64,000 nt of DNA from an uncultured Clostridia bacterium (GCA_944372365.1 CALVYP010000002.1:185369-249368); one strand, 5' to 3'. Shown: positions 26,535-37,923, counted from the first letter of the stretch. The notes: generated by a model from the letters alone, not told the origin. Numbers and translations are program-made.

Positions 26535-27146
26535 ATGTATTACAAAAAACTTGTTGCCGAGGATTTATATCTTTCGCCGATTGATGTAAACGACGCGCCA
26601 ATCTTCGCAAAATGGTTTAACAACTGCGACATCGCGCAGATGTATAGCAAAGGCGGATTGTCAGATTATTTCACCGAACAAAAAGCGCGTGAAAAGCTTG
26701 AACAATACATCAGCAACAATGAATATAGGTTTGAAGTTATCCGGCTTAGCGATGATAAACCAATCGGCCTGTTTTCCATCAATGAAGTAGACATGCAAAA
26801 CAGAACTTGCCGCATAGGCGGGTTTATCGGCGACGAGCAAAACCGTGGCAAAGGCTATGGCACTCAGGCGCTTAAAATGATTTGCGACATGGCATTTTTT
26901 GCTTTTGGAATGCGAACGATATTTACAAGAGTGCATTCTTACAACACTCCATCATTAAAAACAGTCAACAAAGTTGGATTTAAAAAGGTTGGCACGCTTA
27001 AAGATTTCATCGTGTTTAACAATAAGTTTTACGACCACCTATATTTCCAACTTATGCCTAAGGATTTTTATAAAAACTTTACTTCCTACTATAAACGCGG
27101 AAACAACTTTTCTGCACATATCACAGATCTTCTTAATCGAGAATAA
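26535..27146 (+). CDS. GNAT family N-acetyltransferase
   Basis: 203-aa acetyltransferase of the RimJ/RimL-like type. The acetyl-CoA loop is visible as DEQNRGKGYGTQALKMICDMAF, followed by YNTPSLKTVNKVGFKKVGTLKDF. ATG at 26535 follows AAGGGAGAG and lies 1 nt after ruvB. The substrate is unknown; the gene sits between ruvB and queA, usually neighbours in Firmicutes, so it appears inserted in that operon. Confidence 0.85.
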   Translation: MYYKKLVAEDLYLSPIDVNDAPIFAKWFNNCDIAQMYSKGGLSDYFTEQKAREKLEQYISNNEYRFEVIRLSDDKPIGLFSINEVDMQNRTCRIGGFIGDEQNRGKGYGTQALKMICDMAFFAFGMRTIFTRVHSYNTPSLKTVNKVGFKKVGTLKDFIVFNNKFYDHLYFQLMPKDFYKNFTSYYKRGNNFSAHITDLLNRE

Positions 27147-27148
27147 AA

Positions 27149-29330
<2,182 letters not shown>

Positions 29331-29338
29331 TTCCTATC

Positions 29339-29367
29339 TTGTTTTTTTTGCATGATTGTGATATTAT
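29339..29367 (+). promoter_or_regulatory. Putative promoter of the unknown LRR cassette
   Basis: TTGTTT (29339-29344), 17-nt spacer, TATTAT (29362-29367). The stretch TGATTGTGATATTAT around the -10 also occurs at the infC promoter. Confidence 0.6.
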
Positions 29368-29384
29368 GATTTGTAGGAGAAACA

Positions 29385-29693
29385 ATGTTTGTAAGCCTAA
29401 AAATTATTAGCATCAACAAAAACAATGAATATGTTTTGCAAAATGAAAAATCTAAAAAGCAGCACACTTTGATGCTTGAATTTTATAATGTCAAAAATCC
29501 AAAAGTAGGCGACAGACTTTTTATAAGCAAAAATCTTCTTGACATAAATTTTGAAGGCTTTTGTCAGCCTTATGCTTTCACTGTTGCAGACGAAAACGAA
29601 ATAGAAAAATTTGCACATAACAATTTTGATAATGAAATTGCTGTTTTGTTTAATTCCAATAATAAAACCATTTTGAAAAGGATTTACGGATGA
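29385..29693 (+). CDS. Small protein of unknown function
   Basis: 102-aa protein, no signal peptide or membrane segment. It is rich in Asn and Lys, with VKNPKVGDRLFISKNLL, which resembles a small beta-barrel. I do not recognise the family. ATG follows TAGGAGAAACA. Its last 4 nt overlap the start of the 487-aa LRR protein (ATGA), so the two are co-translated and probably work together. Confidence 0.75.
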   Translation: MFVSLKIISINKNNEYVLQNEKSKKQHTLMLEFYNVKNPKVGDRLFISKNLLDINFEGFCQPYAFTVADENEIEKFAHNNFDNEIAVLFNSNNKTILKRIYG

Positions 29694-31153
29694 TAAATAG
29701 CGATTTAAAATACATTAAAAAACACTACGGAGAGAAATTTGCACACCTTTGCAGAGATCTTTTTCCTACGATTTTGGAAACAGAAGGGCTGTTAAAAGAC
29801 ATCATTACCAAACATTTTGCGCCTTCGAGAAATTTGTATTATGATATTACAAAGCATGGTTTAGTAGATGATTTTAAAGATTTTGTTTATTGTTTTATTA
29901 ACCTAGAAAATGACACGATGCAATCTGTAGGTCTCTCACCAGAAGAGCTTTTGCTTCAAGCAGGATACATCCTTTATCCCGAATGTCAAACTGAAGCAGA
30001 TATTCAAAAATTTATAAAATATTATGCTAGTGGTGAAGAGCTTTGCACTTTTGGTGGCCGAAGGCTTACCACTTGCCGCGTATGGTTTGCCGTAAAAGAA
30101 AATGTTGATGAAATTAAAAGAGAAAATTTTCCACATCCAACAAGACAGGATGAATATGGCACAAGTGTTATTAGCATACAATTTTCAAGAACAGGAAATA
30201 ATTATCTTTCAATAAAAAACAGATATAATCACATGGTTAACAATCCGGATGCAACCTTTAGTAATGACTTGGACAACATAATCCCTGGGCTTAGTCAAGC
30301 ATTTGCACAACATTATGGTTTAACAATCAATGGTGGTAAAAATTTTGAAATTCCAAATTATGTTCAAACTTCAAATGGCGAGTTTATAAAATACAATATT
30401 GAACATGACAATATTTATTGCTGTGCAAACAACATTATAGTTTGCAATGGAGAAGAACGACAACTGCCGCCAGAGAAATTTCTTCTATTCGATAATTATG
30501 TGTTGGATCTTGAGACAAGCAGAGTGCTTCCTGCAAATGCGATTGATCTTAAAACTAACAGGGTTAAATCTTATCTCCCTCCTTATCGCGATGCTTTTAT
30601 AGAAAGCCTTGGCGAAATCAAATCGGCAAAACGAGTTTTAAATAAAGATGGCATGAAAATTATATTAACGCCTGAAGAAGGAGAGCCCGTTGAAATTGAT
30701 TTAAACAATCGCAATCAAATTGTTGGCTATTCAAACACAAATGTTGAAATTATAGGCAACGACTTTCTAGACTATAACACAACTCTTACCACTCTCAGCG
30801 TTCCAAATGCAAAAGAAATAGGCAGCAACTGTTTATATTTTAACACGACATTAACAACACTTGATGCTTCCAATGCCACCAAATTTGGTTCCGGCTTCCT
30901 AAATAATAACAATTCACTTACCACACTATACCTTCCAAAAGCTGAAATTATAAGTAACGCTTTCTTATATTATAATAACTCGTTAAGAGAACTTTATCTC
31001 CCAAATGTTCAATTCATAGATATGTTGTTCTTGAATCACAACACCACATTAAAAAAACTCTATGCACCGAAACTTAAAACGTATTCAATAACAAATGAAT
31101 ATATACTTAACTTGATTAAAAAAGAAATAAGCAGCGATTCTTTAGAGAGATGA
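29690..31153 (+). CDS. Protein of unknown function with C-terminal leucine-rich repeats
   Basis: 487 aa without signal peptide or membrane segments, so probably cytoplasmic. Residues 1 to about 330 form a domain I have seen in gut Firmicutes proteins but cannot name. Notable blocks are [32 protein letters not shown] and [19 protein letters not shown]. From about residue 355 there are four to five 22-residue LRRs of the BspA type, each with a core such as [11 protein letters not shown] followed by an Asn-rich end (YYN/HN). Base composition is slightly more AT-rich than neighbours. A terminator overlaps its stop codon. Confidence 0.85.
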   Translation: MINSDLKYIKKHYGEKFAHLCRDLFPTILETEGLLKDIITKHFAPSRNLYYDITKHGLVDDFKDFVYCFINLENDTMQSVGLSPEELLLQAGYILYPECQTEADIQKFIKYYASGEELCTFGGRRLTTCRVWFAVKENVDEIKRENFPHPTRQDEYGTSVISIQFSRTGNNYLSIKNRYNHMVNNPDATFSNDLDNIIPGLSQAFAQHYGLTINGGKNFEIPNYVQTSNGEFIKYNIEHDNIYCCANNIIVCNGEERQLPPEKFLLFDNYVLDLETSRVLPANAIDLKTNRVKSYLPPYRDAFIESLGEIKSAKRVLNKDGMKIILTPEEGEPVEIDLNNRNQIVGYSNTNVEIIGNDFLDYNTTLTTLSVPNAKEIGSNCLYFNTTLTTLDASNATKFGSGFLNNNNSLTTLYLPKAEIISNAFLYYNNSLRELYLPNVQFIDMLFLNHNTTLKKLYAPKLKTYSITNEYILNLIKKEISSDSLER

Positions 31154-31168
31154 AAATCTCTCTTTTTT
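31144..31168 (+). terminator. Intrinsic terminator after the LRR gene
   Basis: AGAGAGAT (31144-31151) and ATCTCTCT (31156-31163) with a GAAA tetraloop, then TTTTT. The TGA stop of the LRR gene is inside the stem-loop. Confidence 0.9.
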
Positions 31169-31187
31169 AATAAAAAATAAATTTTGT

Positions 31188-31216
31188 TTGACTTGCAAGC
31201 AAAAATTGGTTATAAT
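31188..31216 (+). promoter_or_regulatory. Sigma-A promoter of rny
   Basis: TTGACT (31188-31193), 17-nt spacer, TATAAT (31211-31216), about 50 nt before the rny start. Confidence 0.85.
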
Positions 31217-31265
31217 TTTATTGTGGAAATTTGGTTTCCATAATCTAGTTAAAAGGGGTAAAAGT

Positions 31266-32852
31266 ATGAGCATAAGCATAATTGGTGCTGTTGCTCCTGC
31301 GATTGCCGTTGTAATTGCGTTAGCATGTTTTGCCGTTGGAATTGGCGGCGGAATAGGTTTGTATAAATTGATTGCAACAAAAAAACTCGGTAAAAACAAA
31401 TCGAACGCTGTTCGTATTATCGAAGAGGCATACGCGGAAGCAAAAACCATCAAAAAAGAAGCCTCGTTAGAGGCAAAAGAGGCAAGCCATAAGTATCGCG
31501 AAGAAGTTGAGTCAGAGTTAAAAGAAAGACGAAGCGAAATTCAAAAAAGCGAAGAAAGGCTTACTGAGCGCGAAAAATTTATCGAAACAAAAGAGCTTTC
31601 GCTTGATAGAAAAAGCGAGCAGATTGAAGAAGAAAAAAAGAAAATTGATGATGTTAAAAACAAACTCAATTCGGAAATTGAGCAGCAACAACAAATCAAG
31701 GCTGATATGCTTGCACAACTTGAAAAAATAAGCGGCATGACAAAGCAAGATGCCAAAAACACTTTGATTTCAAGCATGACAGAAGAAGCTAAAAAAGATG
31801 CAGGCATAATCATCAAGCGCATTGAAGACGAAGCTAAAGAAGAAGGCGACAAAAAAGCACGTGACATTGTTGCCGCAGCAATACAAAAATGCGCAACCGA
31901 TCTTTCAACAGAAATGACTGTTTCGGTTGTCAATCTTCCAACCGACGAAATGAAGGGTAGAATAATTGGAAGAGAAGGCAGAAATATTCGCGCAATCGAA
32001 AGCGCCACCGGCGTTGAACTTATCGTTGACGACACACCTGAAAGCATAACGGTTTCGTCGTTTGATCCAATCAGGCGTGAGATTGCAAGGCTTAGCCTTG
32101 AAAAACTTATTGTGGATGGCAGAATTCATCCAACCAGAATTGAAGAGATCGTTGAAAAGATGACCAAAGAAGTTGACAAGGCCATCAAAGAAGCCGGCGA
32201 GCGTGCTTGCGAAGAAGTTGGCATTTACAACTTGCATCCAGAGCTTGTTAAAATTTTAGGAAGGCTTAAATTTAGAACAAGCTATGGACAAAACTGCTTA
32301 AAACACAGCATCGAAACAGCCATCCTTGCAGGGCAGATTGCAACCGAACTCGGTGCAGATGCCACAATCGCAAAACGCGGCGGGCTGTTGCACGATATTG
32401 GCAAGGCGCTTGACCACGAAATTGAAGGAACTCATGTTCAAATCGGCGTAGACCTTGCAAATAAATATAAAGAAAACCCTGCCGTTGTTCACTGCATTGA
32501 AGCGCATCACTTTAATGTTGAGTTTAAATCGGTTGAAGCGGTTATCGTTCAAATTGCAGACGCCATTTCAAGCAGCCGTCCTGGCGCAAGAAGAGAAAGC
32601 TTTGAAGCTTACATCAAACGCTTGCAACAGCTTGAAGAGATTTCAAACTCGTTTAAGGGCGTTGACAAAGCTTTTGCTGTTCAGGCGGGCAGAGAAGTGA
32701 GAATCATTGTTAAACCAGAAGAGATTTCTGACAACGACGCAATGTTCCTTGCAAAGGATATCGCAAAGAAAATTGAAGATGAAATGCAGTATCCTGGCCA
32801 AATTAAAGTCAATGTGATTAGAGAAAGCAGATATTCAGAAACTGCAAAATAA
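31266..32852 (+). CDS. rny: Ribonuclease Y
   Basis: Membrane-anchored endoribonuclease that starts mRNA decay in Firmicutes. One N-terminal membrane helix, a long coiled coil (about residues 60-190), a KH domain ([22 protein letters not shown]) and the HD domain ([31 protein letters not shown]). ATG at 31266 follows AAGGGG; the upstream open frame lies over the promoter. 528 aa, complete. Confidence 0.97.
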   Translation: MSISIIGAVAPAIAVVIALACFAVGIGGGIGLYKLIATKKLGKNKSNAVRIIEEAYAEAKTIKKEASLEAKEASHKYREEVESELKERRSEIQKSEERLTEREKFIETKELSLDRKSEQIEEEKKKIDDVKNKLNSEIEQQQQIKADMLAQLEKISGMTKQDAKNTLISSMTEEAKKDAGIIIKRIEDEAKEEGDKKARDIVAAAIQKCATDLSTEMTVSVVNLPTDEMKGRIIGREGRNIRAIESATGVELIVDDTPESITVSSFDPIRREIARLSLEKLIVDGRIHPTRIEEIVEKMTKEVDKAIKEAGERACEEVGIYNLHPELVKILGRLKFRTSYGQNCLKHSIETAILAGQIATELGADATIAKRGGLLHDIGKALDHEIEGTHVQIGVDLANKYKENPAVVHCIEAHHFNVEFKSVEAVIVQIADAISSSRPGARRESFEAYIKRLQQLEEISNSFKGVDKAFAVQAGREVRIIVKPEEISDNDAMFLAKDIAKKIEDEMQYPGQIKVNVIRESRYSETAK

Positions 32853-32874
32853 CAAAAAGCATAAACGATATATA

Positions 32875-32903
32875 AAAAAGGATTGAAAATCAATCCTTTT
32901 TTT
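32875..32903 (+). terminator. Intrinsic terminator after rny
   Basis: AAAAAGGATTG (32875-32885) and CAATCCTTTTT (32891-32901), loop AAAAT, then more T. Confidence 0.9.
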
Positions 32904-32954
32904 GTAATGCAAGAAAAAGTTGTCGAATAAACTACTCTAACAGAAGGTGAGAAT

Positions 32955-33542
32955 ATGTTGGAGAGCTTTGCAAATTTTTTCGCAGATAACATCTGGCTTG
33001 CGGTGATTTTAATAGCAATCATTCCTGCGCTTGAAGGGCGGGTGGCGATTCCGTTTGCACTGAGCAGCGCCTTGCTTGGCACAAACACACTGCCGTGGCA
33101 CTGGACGCTGCTCTGTGCTTTTATCGGCAGCATTATTCCAGCGTTGCCAGTGATTTTTTTGACGCGAAAAATTAAAAATCGTTTTTTCACAGGGTTTGTG
33201 CAAGAAAAATATAATTCAAAAATCACCAAACTAACTTTGCAATCTTCAAATCTAAAAAAACTTGTTTGGCTTGCCGCGTTTGTTGCCATACCGCTGCCGA
33301 TGACAGGCGTTTGGTCGGGCAGTTTGATTGCAGGGCTAACAAAGCTTTCGCCGTGGAAAAGTTTTATCGCAATTTCTATCGGCAGTTTGGTTGCGTGCAG
33401 CATAATCCTTTTGATATGCCTGTTTTTTGAAGGCAGCGAACTGATTGTGCTTTTGGCATCGATTGCAATTTTGGCGATTTTTGTTTTGTTTGAAGTTGCA
33501 AAAGCTGTAATCAAAAAAATTAAAAAAGAAAGAAGCGGCTGA
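32955..33542 (+). CDS. Small multidrug-export family membrane protein
   Basis: 195-aa protein with about five membrane helices. IIPALEGRVAIPFAL near the start and AAFVAIPLPMTGVWSGSLIAGL in the middle match the COG2426-type family named small multidrug export protein. Transport function is by family label only. ATG follows GAAGGTGAG. The 3' end forms half of a terminator shared with the convergent gene. Confidence 0.8.
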   Translation: MLESFANFFADNIWLAVILIAIIPALEGRVAIPFALSSALLGTNTLPWHWTLLCAFIGSIIPALPVIFLTRKIKNRFFTGFVQEKYNSKITKLTLQSSNLKKLVWLAAFVAIPLPMTGVWSGSLIAGLTKLSPWKSFIAISIGSLVACSIILLICLFFEGSELIVLLASIAILAIFVLFEVAKAVIKKIKKERSG

Positions 33543-33562
33543 TTGTTCACTGCGCTTCTTTC
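33528..33562 (-). terminator. Terminator between convergent genes
   Basis: GAAAGAAGCG (33528-33537) and CGCTTCTTTC (33553-33562) form a 10-bp stem. On the minus strand the stem is followed by a strongly T-rich tract, so it best serves the PadR-like gene; the plus-strand tail is only moderately T-rich. A second stem GGTTGG/CCAACC (33569-33574/33581-33586) lies beside it. Confidence 0.75.
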
Positions 33563-33624
33563 TCTATCGGTTGGGCACTGCCAACCTATAATTATAATGC
33601 GTTCTTTTTTAAATAATATTCATA

Positions 33625-35382
33625 TTATTTCCAAAATTTTTTAAAAGCATAAATTTGTGCGTAATATGCGCCAACTGTGGCACAAGCGCAAACATAAATT
33701 GGAACTAAAATTGTTGAAAAGTAGGTTGTCGCTTGGTCGAATGGAGCGCCGCAAACATAGTTGAGCAGGAATATAATTGCAATCAAACTTGCAAATATGC
33801 TCCAAACTATTGCAGGGTTCCAAATTTGCGACGGCACTTTGCTTACAGAAGTTTTGTAGTTATAATACTGATAAACTGCGTAAACAGCCGCTAAAATAGG
33901 GAAGAGATAGTAAACAAAATTTGTGTTAGATTGGGTTAATCCGCTTAAACTGAAAATCATATAAAGCAGTGCGCTGCCAACACCAATCAAACCGAAAATA
34001 AACAAACTTACATAAAATTTCAACAGGTTAGTGTTGTGTTTAGGGCGCTTTTCTGGGCGCTCGTAAACCTTAAATTCAACATCTTGTGAAGCATAATATT
34101 CTTGCAAATCGTCATAACTTTCAAAATCGCTTTCAACAACTGGCTGCTTTTTAACTTCGGCCTTGGCATAAAGTTGCTCCAATTTTGCCTTCACATCGCT
34201 GCAAGTAGGGTCAACCGCAATGTTACGCTTAGGCGCTGGCAACGATTTATCTTGATTTGAAGTGAATGCTGCAATGTTTATATTAAGCCTAGCAGGTTCA
34301 ATGCGCTTTGGTTTTGGAATATCTTGCTCCGAAAGCCTATCGGTGATAAACACGCCATCATCTTTTGGCTTTTCTTGCTGCGATTGAGTTGTTTGAGGCT
34401 CAGCCGGCTGTTTTGGCTGTTCGTTAAACCTATACGACGCGTCGATCTCCTGATAATGGCCTTGCCTTGATTGAAGCAGGGCAGATTTGAGCTCGGTTAA
34501 ATCCTGCTGCACATTTTCCTGCGATTTGGCAGGGGTGGTGGAAAGCGCAAGCTCAATTTGATTGTCTGCATACGAACGCTTGTTGCGATTTTTTGAAAAA
34601 TCCTTTGCCGCAGCATAAACTTTGCGGTTGTAATCTTCCGCCTGCTTGATTGCCGCCTGATTTTGCACCGGAGCTTGCTCGTTGGCAGTCCGCTCAGGCA
34701 ATTCTTCTTGCTCAGGCTCTGGCTGCTCAACTTGCGGTTGTTCATCTTCAATCGGCGCAATGTTTTCAACTTCTTCTTCAAATTCTTCGGTCTCTTCAAG
34801 CTGCTCTTGATTTTCTTCTTGTTCCTGATTTTCTTCTGGCTGTTCTTCAAAACTATCTATATCAAGTTTAGATTGCATTGCAAATTCTGGCTTTTCATCT
34901 TCATCGTCGGAAAGGTTGAAATAGTCGTCATAATCGTCATCTTGTTGCACATCATCTTCAAATGCTTCTTCAAAATGTTGCTGTTCAACATGAGATGAGA
35001 TTGATGCAGCAGGGGATGCTGCCGCAACAACACGCTCGAATGCATTTTCTTGCTTAGGCGCAATTTCAGCCGGCTGCGATTGTTCAACAGTTTTCACCAC
35101 GCTTAGCCCTTTAAAATCTTGTTTTAAGCTTTCAAGTGCTTCTCGTCCAGCTTCGGTTATACTTGAAAATGAGCATTTTGGGCCTTTTGTGCTTTCTTTT
35201 AAATATGAAGATATGTATTTCAATTCCTTCATACGGTTTATGTTTGAATAAAGGCTTGGAAGTTTAATCTCTCTTCCAAACCTTTTTTTAATTTCGTCAA
35301 TCAGTTCAAGCCCATACATATCTCTCTCGCACAAGCAGGAGAGAATCATGTAGGAAAGTTGTCCTTTTGCCAAAACTTCCAT
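33625..35382 (-). CDS. PadR-like winged-helix protein with a long acidic linker and C-terminal membrane domain
   Basis: Residues 1 to about 90 are a PadR-type winged helix (AKGQLSYMILSCLCERDMYG, KLPSLYSNINRMKELKYI). A disordered Glu/Gln/Pro-rich linker of about 350 residues follows. The last 130 residues hold four membrane helices. PadR regulators are normally 100-200 aa and soluble, so this is an unusual layout: a DNA-binding head tethered to the membrane. I prefer ATG at 35382, spaced 9 nt from AAAGG; ATG at 35391 would overlap that site. Likely a membrane-linked regulator, but no effector is visible. Confidence 0.85.
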   Translation of the reverse strand: MEVLAKGQLSYMILSCLCERDMYGLELIDEIKKRFGREIKLPSLYSNINRMKELKYISSYLKESTKGPKCSFSSITEAGREALESLKQDFKGLSVVKTVEQSQPAEIAPKQENAFERVVAAASPAASISSHVEQQHFEEAFEDDVQQDDDYDDYFNLSDDEDEKPEFAMQSKLDIDSFEEQPEENQEQEENQEQLEETEEFEEEVENIAPIEDEQPQVEQPEPEQEELPERTANEQAPVQNQAAIKQAEDYNRKVYAAAKDFSKNRNKRSYADNQIELALSTTPAKSQENVQQDLTELKSALLQSRQGHYQEIDASYRFNEQPKQPAEPQTTQSQQEKPKDDGVFITDRLSEQDIPKPKRIEPARLNINIAAFTSNQDKSLPAPKRNIAVDPTCSDVKAKLEQLYAKAEVKKQPVVESDFESYDDLQEYYASQDVEFKVYERPEKRPKHNTNLLKFYVSLFIFGLIGVGSALLYMIFSLSGLTQSNTNFVYYLFPILAAVYAVYQYYNYKTSVSKVPSQIWNPAIVWSIFASLIAIIFLLNYVCGAPFDQATTYFSTILVPIYVCACATVGAYYAQIYAFKKFWK

Positions 35383-35404
35383 AATTTTCATCCTTTACAT
35401 TTTA

Positions 35405-35433
35405 ATTATACTTGTTTTTAAAAACCATGTCAA
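35405..35433 (-). promoter_or_regulatory. Sigma-A promoter of the PadR-like gene
   Basis: On the minus strand TTGACA (complement of 35428-35433), 17-nt spacer, TATAAT (complement of 35405-35410). It directly follows the three-hairpin cluster. Confidence 0.88.
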
Positions 35434-35442
35434 CAAAAATAG

Positions 35443-35468
35443 GGGGTATTATGAAGACATAATACCCC
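35443..35468 (-). terminator. Hairpin 1 of cluster b, terminator-like on the minus strand
   Basis: GGGGTATTATG (35443-35453) and CATAATACCCC (35458-35468), 4-nt loop. On the minus strand it is followed by TATTTTTG, so it can end transcription coming from serS and the unknown gene. Its arms belong to the TATTATG/CATAATA repeat family. Confidence 0.7.
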
Positions 35469-35483
35469 AAATTAAAACATCCG

Positions 35484-35519
35484 TATCTATGCGCAAAAGA
35501 CAGGTTTTGCGCATAGATA
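35484..35519. repeat. Hairpin 2 of cluster b
   Basis: Perfect 15-bp inverted repeat, TATCTATGCGCAAAA (35484-35498) and TTTTGCGCATAGATA (35505-35519), with a 6-nt centre GACAGG. Its arms are unrelated to the TATTATG family. No gene lies here. Confidence 0.9.
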
Positions 35520-35542
35520 TGCACATAATACCGCTTTAAAAT

Positions 35543-35578
35543 AAAATATTATGTTATATTTTCATAACATAATATTTT
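35543..35578. repeat. Hairpin 3 of cluster b
   Basis: Perfect 15-bp inverted repeat, AAAATATTATGTTAT (35543-35557) and ATAACATAATATTTT (35564-35578), 6-nt centre ATTTTC. The TATTATGTTAT arm is shared with the repeat at 47579-47610. It sits just after the stop of the unknown gene at 35588. Confidence 0.9.
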
Positions 35579-35587
35579 GTATTATTA

Positions 35588-36562
35588 TCAATCATTTTTA
35601 TCATTTATGTCATTTAATGAATTTAAAAATCTGGTAAATGCAATTTGATTTAGTTTTGTTGCCCTGTCTTGCGAAATGGTTAGCTCTGGGTTTAAAACGC
35701 TTTTAAAATTGCCAACATCTGTTAAATTTAAATAGTTAACAATTTTTAAAAACACTTGATAAATGTCTGTTCCAATATAAAACTCGTCTGGAACGCCGCA
35801 AAGCAAGCTTTCCAAAAATATTTGATTTGGGCCTAAGCCAGACCTAGAAGATGTTCTAAACAAAGTGTTTAATATTTTAAGCATACTTACAAAGTTTTCG
35901 CCAACATCTTGCATCTTTTGATTTACAATCTCGGCGCGCTTAGCAAAATTTAATTTATAAAAACCCTTTTTGCGGTTGATGAAAATTTTATAATTTCCAA
36001 AATCGTCCATCAAGCATGGATATATAAATATTTGAGTTTTTGGCCCAAAATCATCCCTACCAATGATGCGCAAATATCTGTCGAGATTATAAACGATGCT
36101 GGTTTGCGACAAATTTTTGGCAAACGCTTTTTGCAAATCTTCTTTTAATGCGTCAAGATTATATTTCTCTGTATCAAACTCATATTGTGGCACAGTTTGA
36201 TCGGCTGCTTGTTGCTTTTTTGTTTTCCTTCTTTTTTTTCTTTTAGAATTATTCCACGCAAACACAACGCGCTCTTTAAATTTTTTCCACCAATCGTTGT
36301 ATTGCATGCAGTTTATTTCAATTTGCGGGCTGTTGAACGCAAGCAGATATATAAACTCACTTTCTGCTGTGATTGCGCCATTAAAAGTTTCGTTTGCAGG
36401 CTGCAAAATGCAGTTTTGAACGGAAACAAACGGAATACTGTAAGACATATCTTCAACTGCAAGCGAAACAAGCGCGTTGACTTTTGACTCGGTGTTATCG
36501 GCAAACTCACTGTAATCAACGCTTGCAATAGATTGAATTAAACTTTTTGAAATCCCTCGCAT
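35588..36562 (-). CDS. Protein of unknown function downstream of serS
   Basis: 324-aa soluble protein with no signal peptide or membrane helix. It has a very basic patch (NSKRKKRRKTKKQQ, about residue 105). The C-terminal part is helical with SGLGPNQIFLESLLCG and GTDIYQVFLKIVNYL. This helical end loosely recalls nucleotidyltransferase/OAS-type C-terminal domains, but I see no catalytic GS...DxD and do not assign it. A good GGAGG lies before ATG, 18 nt after serS, so the two are probably co-transcribed. Confidence 0.8.
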   Translation of the reverse strand: MRGISKSLIQSIASVDYSEFADNTESKVNALVSLAVEDMSYSIPFVSVQNCILQPANETFNGAITAESEFIYLLAFNSPQIEINCMQYNDWWKKFKERVVFAWNNSKRKKRRKTKKQQAADQTVPQYEFDTEKYNLDALKEDLQKAFAKNLSQTSIVYNLDRYLRIIGRDDFGPKTQIFIYPCLMDDFGNYKIFINRKKGFYKLNFAKRAEIVNQKMQDVGENFVSMLKILNTLFRTSSRSGLGPNQIFLESLLCGVPDEFYIGTDIYQVFLKIVNYLNLTDVGNFKSVLNPELTISQDRATKLNQIAFTRFLNSLNDINDKND

Positions 36563-36580
36563 TTGGCCTCCTAAATATTG

Positions 36581-37867
36581 TTATTTTTTGCATTCAATTT
36601 TTTGCTTTCCGCCCATATATGGCCTTAAAACAGGCGGAATATTAACCGAACCATCTTCATTTAAATGGTTTTCGATAAGTGCAATAAGCATTCTTGGCGG
36701 AGCGACAACCGTGTTGTTTAATGTGTGCGCAAAAACCATGCCTTGCGGCGTTTTATATCTTATGCCAAGCCTTCTAGCCTGAGCGTCTGTAAGGTTTGAG
36801 CATGAGCCAACTTCAAAATATTTTTTCTGTCTTGGACTCCAAGCCTCAACATCCAAACTTTTATATTTTAAATCTGCCAAATCGCCAGTGCAACAAGCAA
36901 GCGTGCGAACAGGAATTTGCATTGAAACAAAGAAATCAACGGTGTTTTTCCAAAGCTGGTTATACCAATATTCGCTGTCTGCCGGCTTGCAAATCACAAT
37001 CATCTCTTGCTTTTCAAATTGATGGATTCTGTAAATTCCGCGCTCTTCAATGCCGTGTGCGCCCTTTTCTTTTCTAAAACACGGCGAATAGCTTGTAAGC
37101 GTGAGCGGCAGCTTGCTTTCATCTAAAATTGTGTTCATATATCTGCCGATCATTGAATGCTCGCTTGTGCCGATGAGATATAAATCTTCACCTTCGATTT
37201 TATACATCATGTTGTCCATTTCGTCAAAAGACATAACTCCGCTTACAACATCGCTTCTTATCATGTATGGCGGAATAACATATGTGAAGCCGCGGTCTAT
37301 CATAAAATCGCGCGCATAAGTTAAAACGGCAGAATGCAGCCTTGCAATATCGCCAGTGAGATAATAAAAGCCTTGTCCGCTTGTTCTGCGAGCGCTGTCT
37401 AAATCAATTCCGCCAAGTTTTTCAAGGATTTCGGTGTGATATGGCACATCAAATGGCTTTTGTTTTGCCTCTAAAAATGTTTCAAGTTGCACATTTTCGC
37501 TGTCATCTTTGCCAACCGGAACATCGCTTGCCACAAAATTTGGAATTGTCATCATAATTTTTTTAATTTGAGCTGAAATTTTTTCTTCCTGCTGTTCGAG
37601 TTGTGCAATTTTGTTGTTGTTTTCAGCAACTTGCTGCTTAATTTTTTGTGCTTCTTCAAGCTTCGCAGCCTTCATAAGTGCCCCAATCTGCGCCGAAAGC
37701 GTGTTTCTTTTTGCCCTGCATTCATCTCCTTGCTTTTTAAGCTCGCGGTTTTGCTTATCTAGTTCAATAACTTCGTCTACAAGCGGCAATTTATGATCCT
37801 GAAACTTGCGCTTGATGTTTTCTTTAACAACTTCTGGATTGTTTCTTAAAATGTTGATGTCAATCAT
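36581..37867 (-). CDS. serS: Seryl-tRNA synthetase
   Basis: Class II synthetase with an N-terminal antiparallel coiled coil (residues about 25-110) that holds tRNA-Ser. Motif 2 is PCFRKEKGAHGIEERGIYRI followed by HQFEKQEMI; motif 3 holds TLNNTVVAPPRMLIALIE. 428 aa, complete. It reads from a good promoter (37895-37923) with no T-box. GGAGG is 12 nt before ATG, slightly long. Confidence 0.97.
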   Translation of the reverse strand: MIDINILRNNPEVVKENIKRKFQDHKLPLVDEVIELDKQNRELKKQGDECRAKRNTLSAQIGALMKAAKLEEAQKIKQQVAENNNKIAQLEQQEEKISAQIKKIMMTIPNFVASDVPVGKDDSENVQLETFLEAKQKPFDVPYHTEILEKLGGIDLDSARRTSGQGFYYLTGDIARLHSAVLTYARDFMIDRGFTYVIPPYMIRSDVVSGVMSFDEMDNMMYKIEGEDLYLIGTSEHSMIGRYMNTILDESKLPLTLTSYSPCFRKEKGAHGIEERGIYRIHQFEKQEMIVICKPADSEYWYNQLWKNTVDFFVSMQIPVRTLACCTGDLADLKYKSLDVEAWSPRQKKYFEVGSCSNLTDAQARRLGIRYKTPQGMVFAHTLNNTVVAPPRMLIALIENHLNEDGSVNIPPVLRPYMGGKQKIECKK

Positions 37868-37894
37868 GCTGAAAATTTTCCTCCATATGATATA

Positions 37895-37923
37895 ATTTTA
37901 AATCATATACAAAAATATGTCAA
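37895..37923 (-). promoter_or_regulatory. Sigma-A promoter of serS
   Basis: Minus strand TTGACA (complement of 37918-37923), 17-nt spacer, TAAAAT (complement of 37895-37900). Confidence 0.82.

Noticed and set aside
31541-32047. 168-codon minus-strand open frame inside rny
   Set aside because: Shadow of the Glu/Lys-rich coiled coil; no start signals, Ser/Leu-rich composition typical of antisense frames.
34663-34998. Open frames on the plus strand opposite the PadR-like gene linker
   Set aside because: They mirror the Glu/Gln-rich repeats of the minus-strand gene; no promoter or binding site, and composition is an artefact of low-complexity codons.
35443-35578. CRISPR array
   Set aside because: The three hairpins differ in sequence and are not direct repeats with regular spacers; no cas genes in the window.
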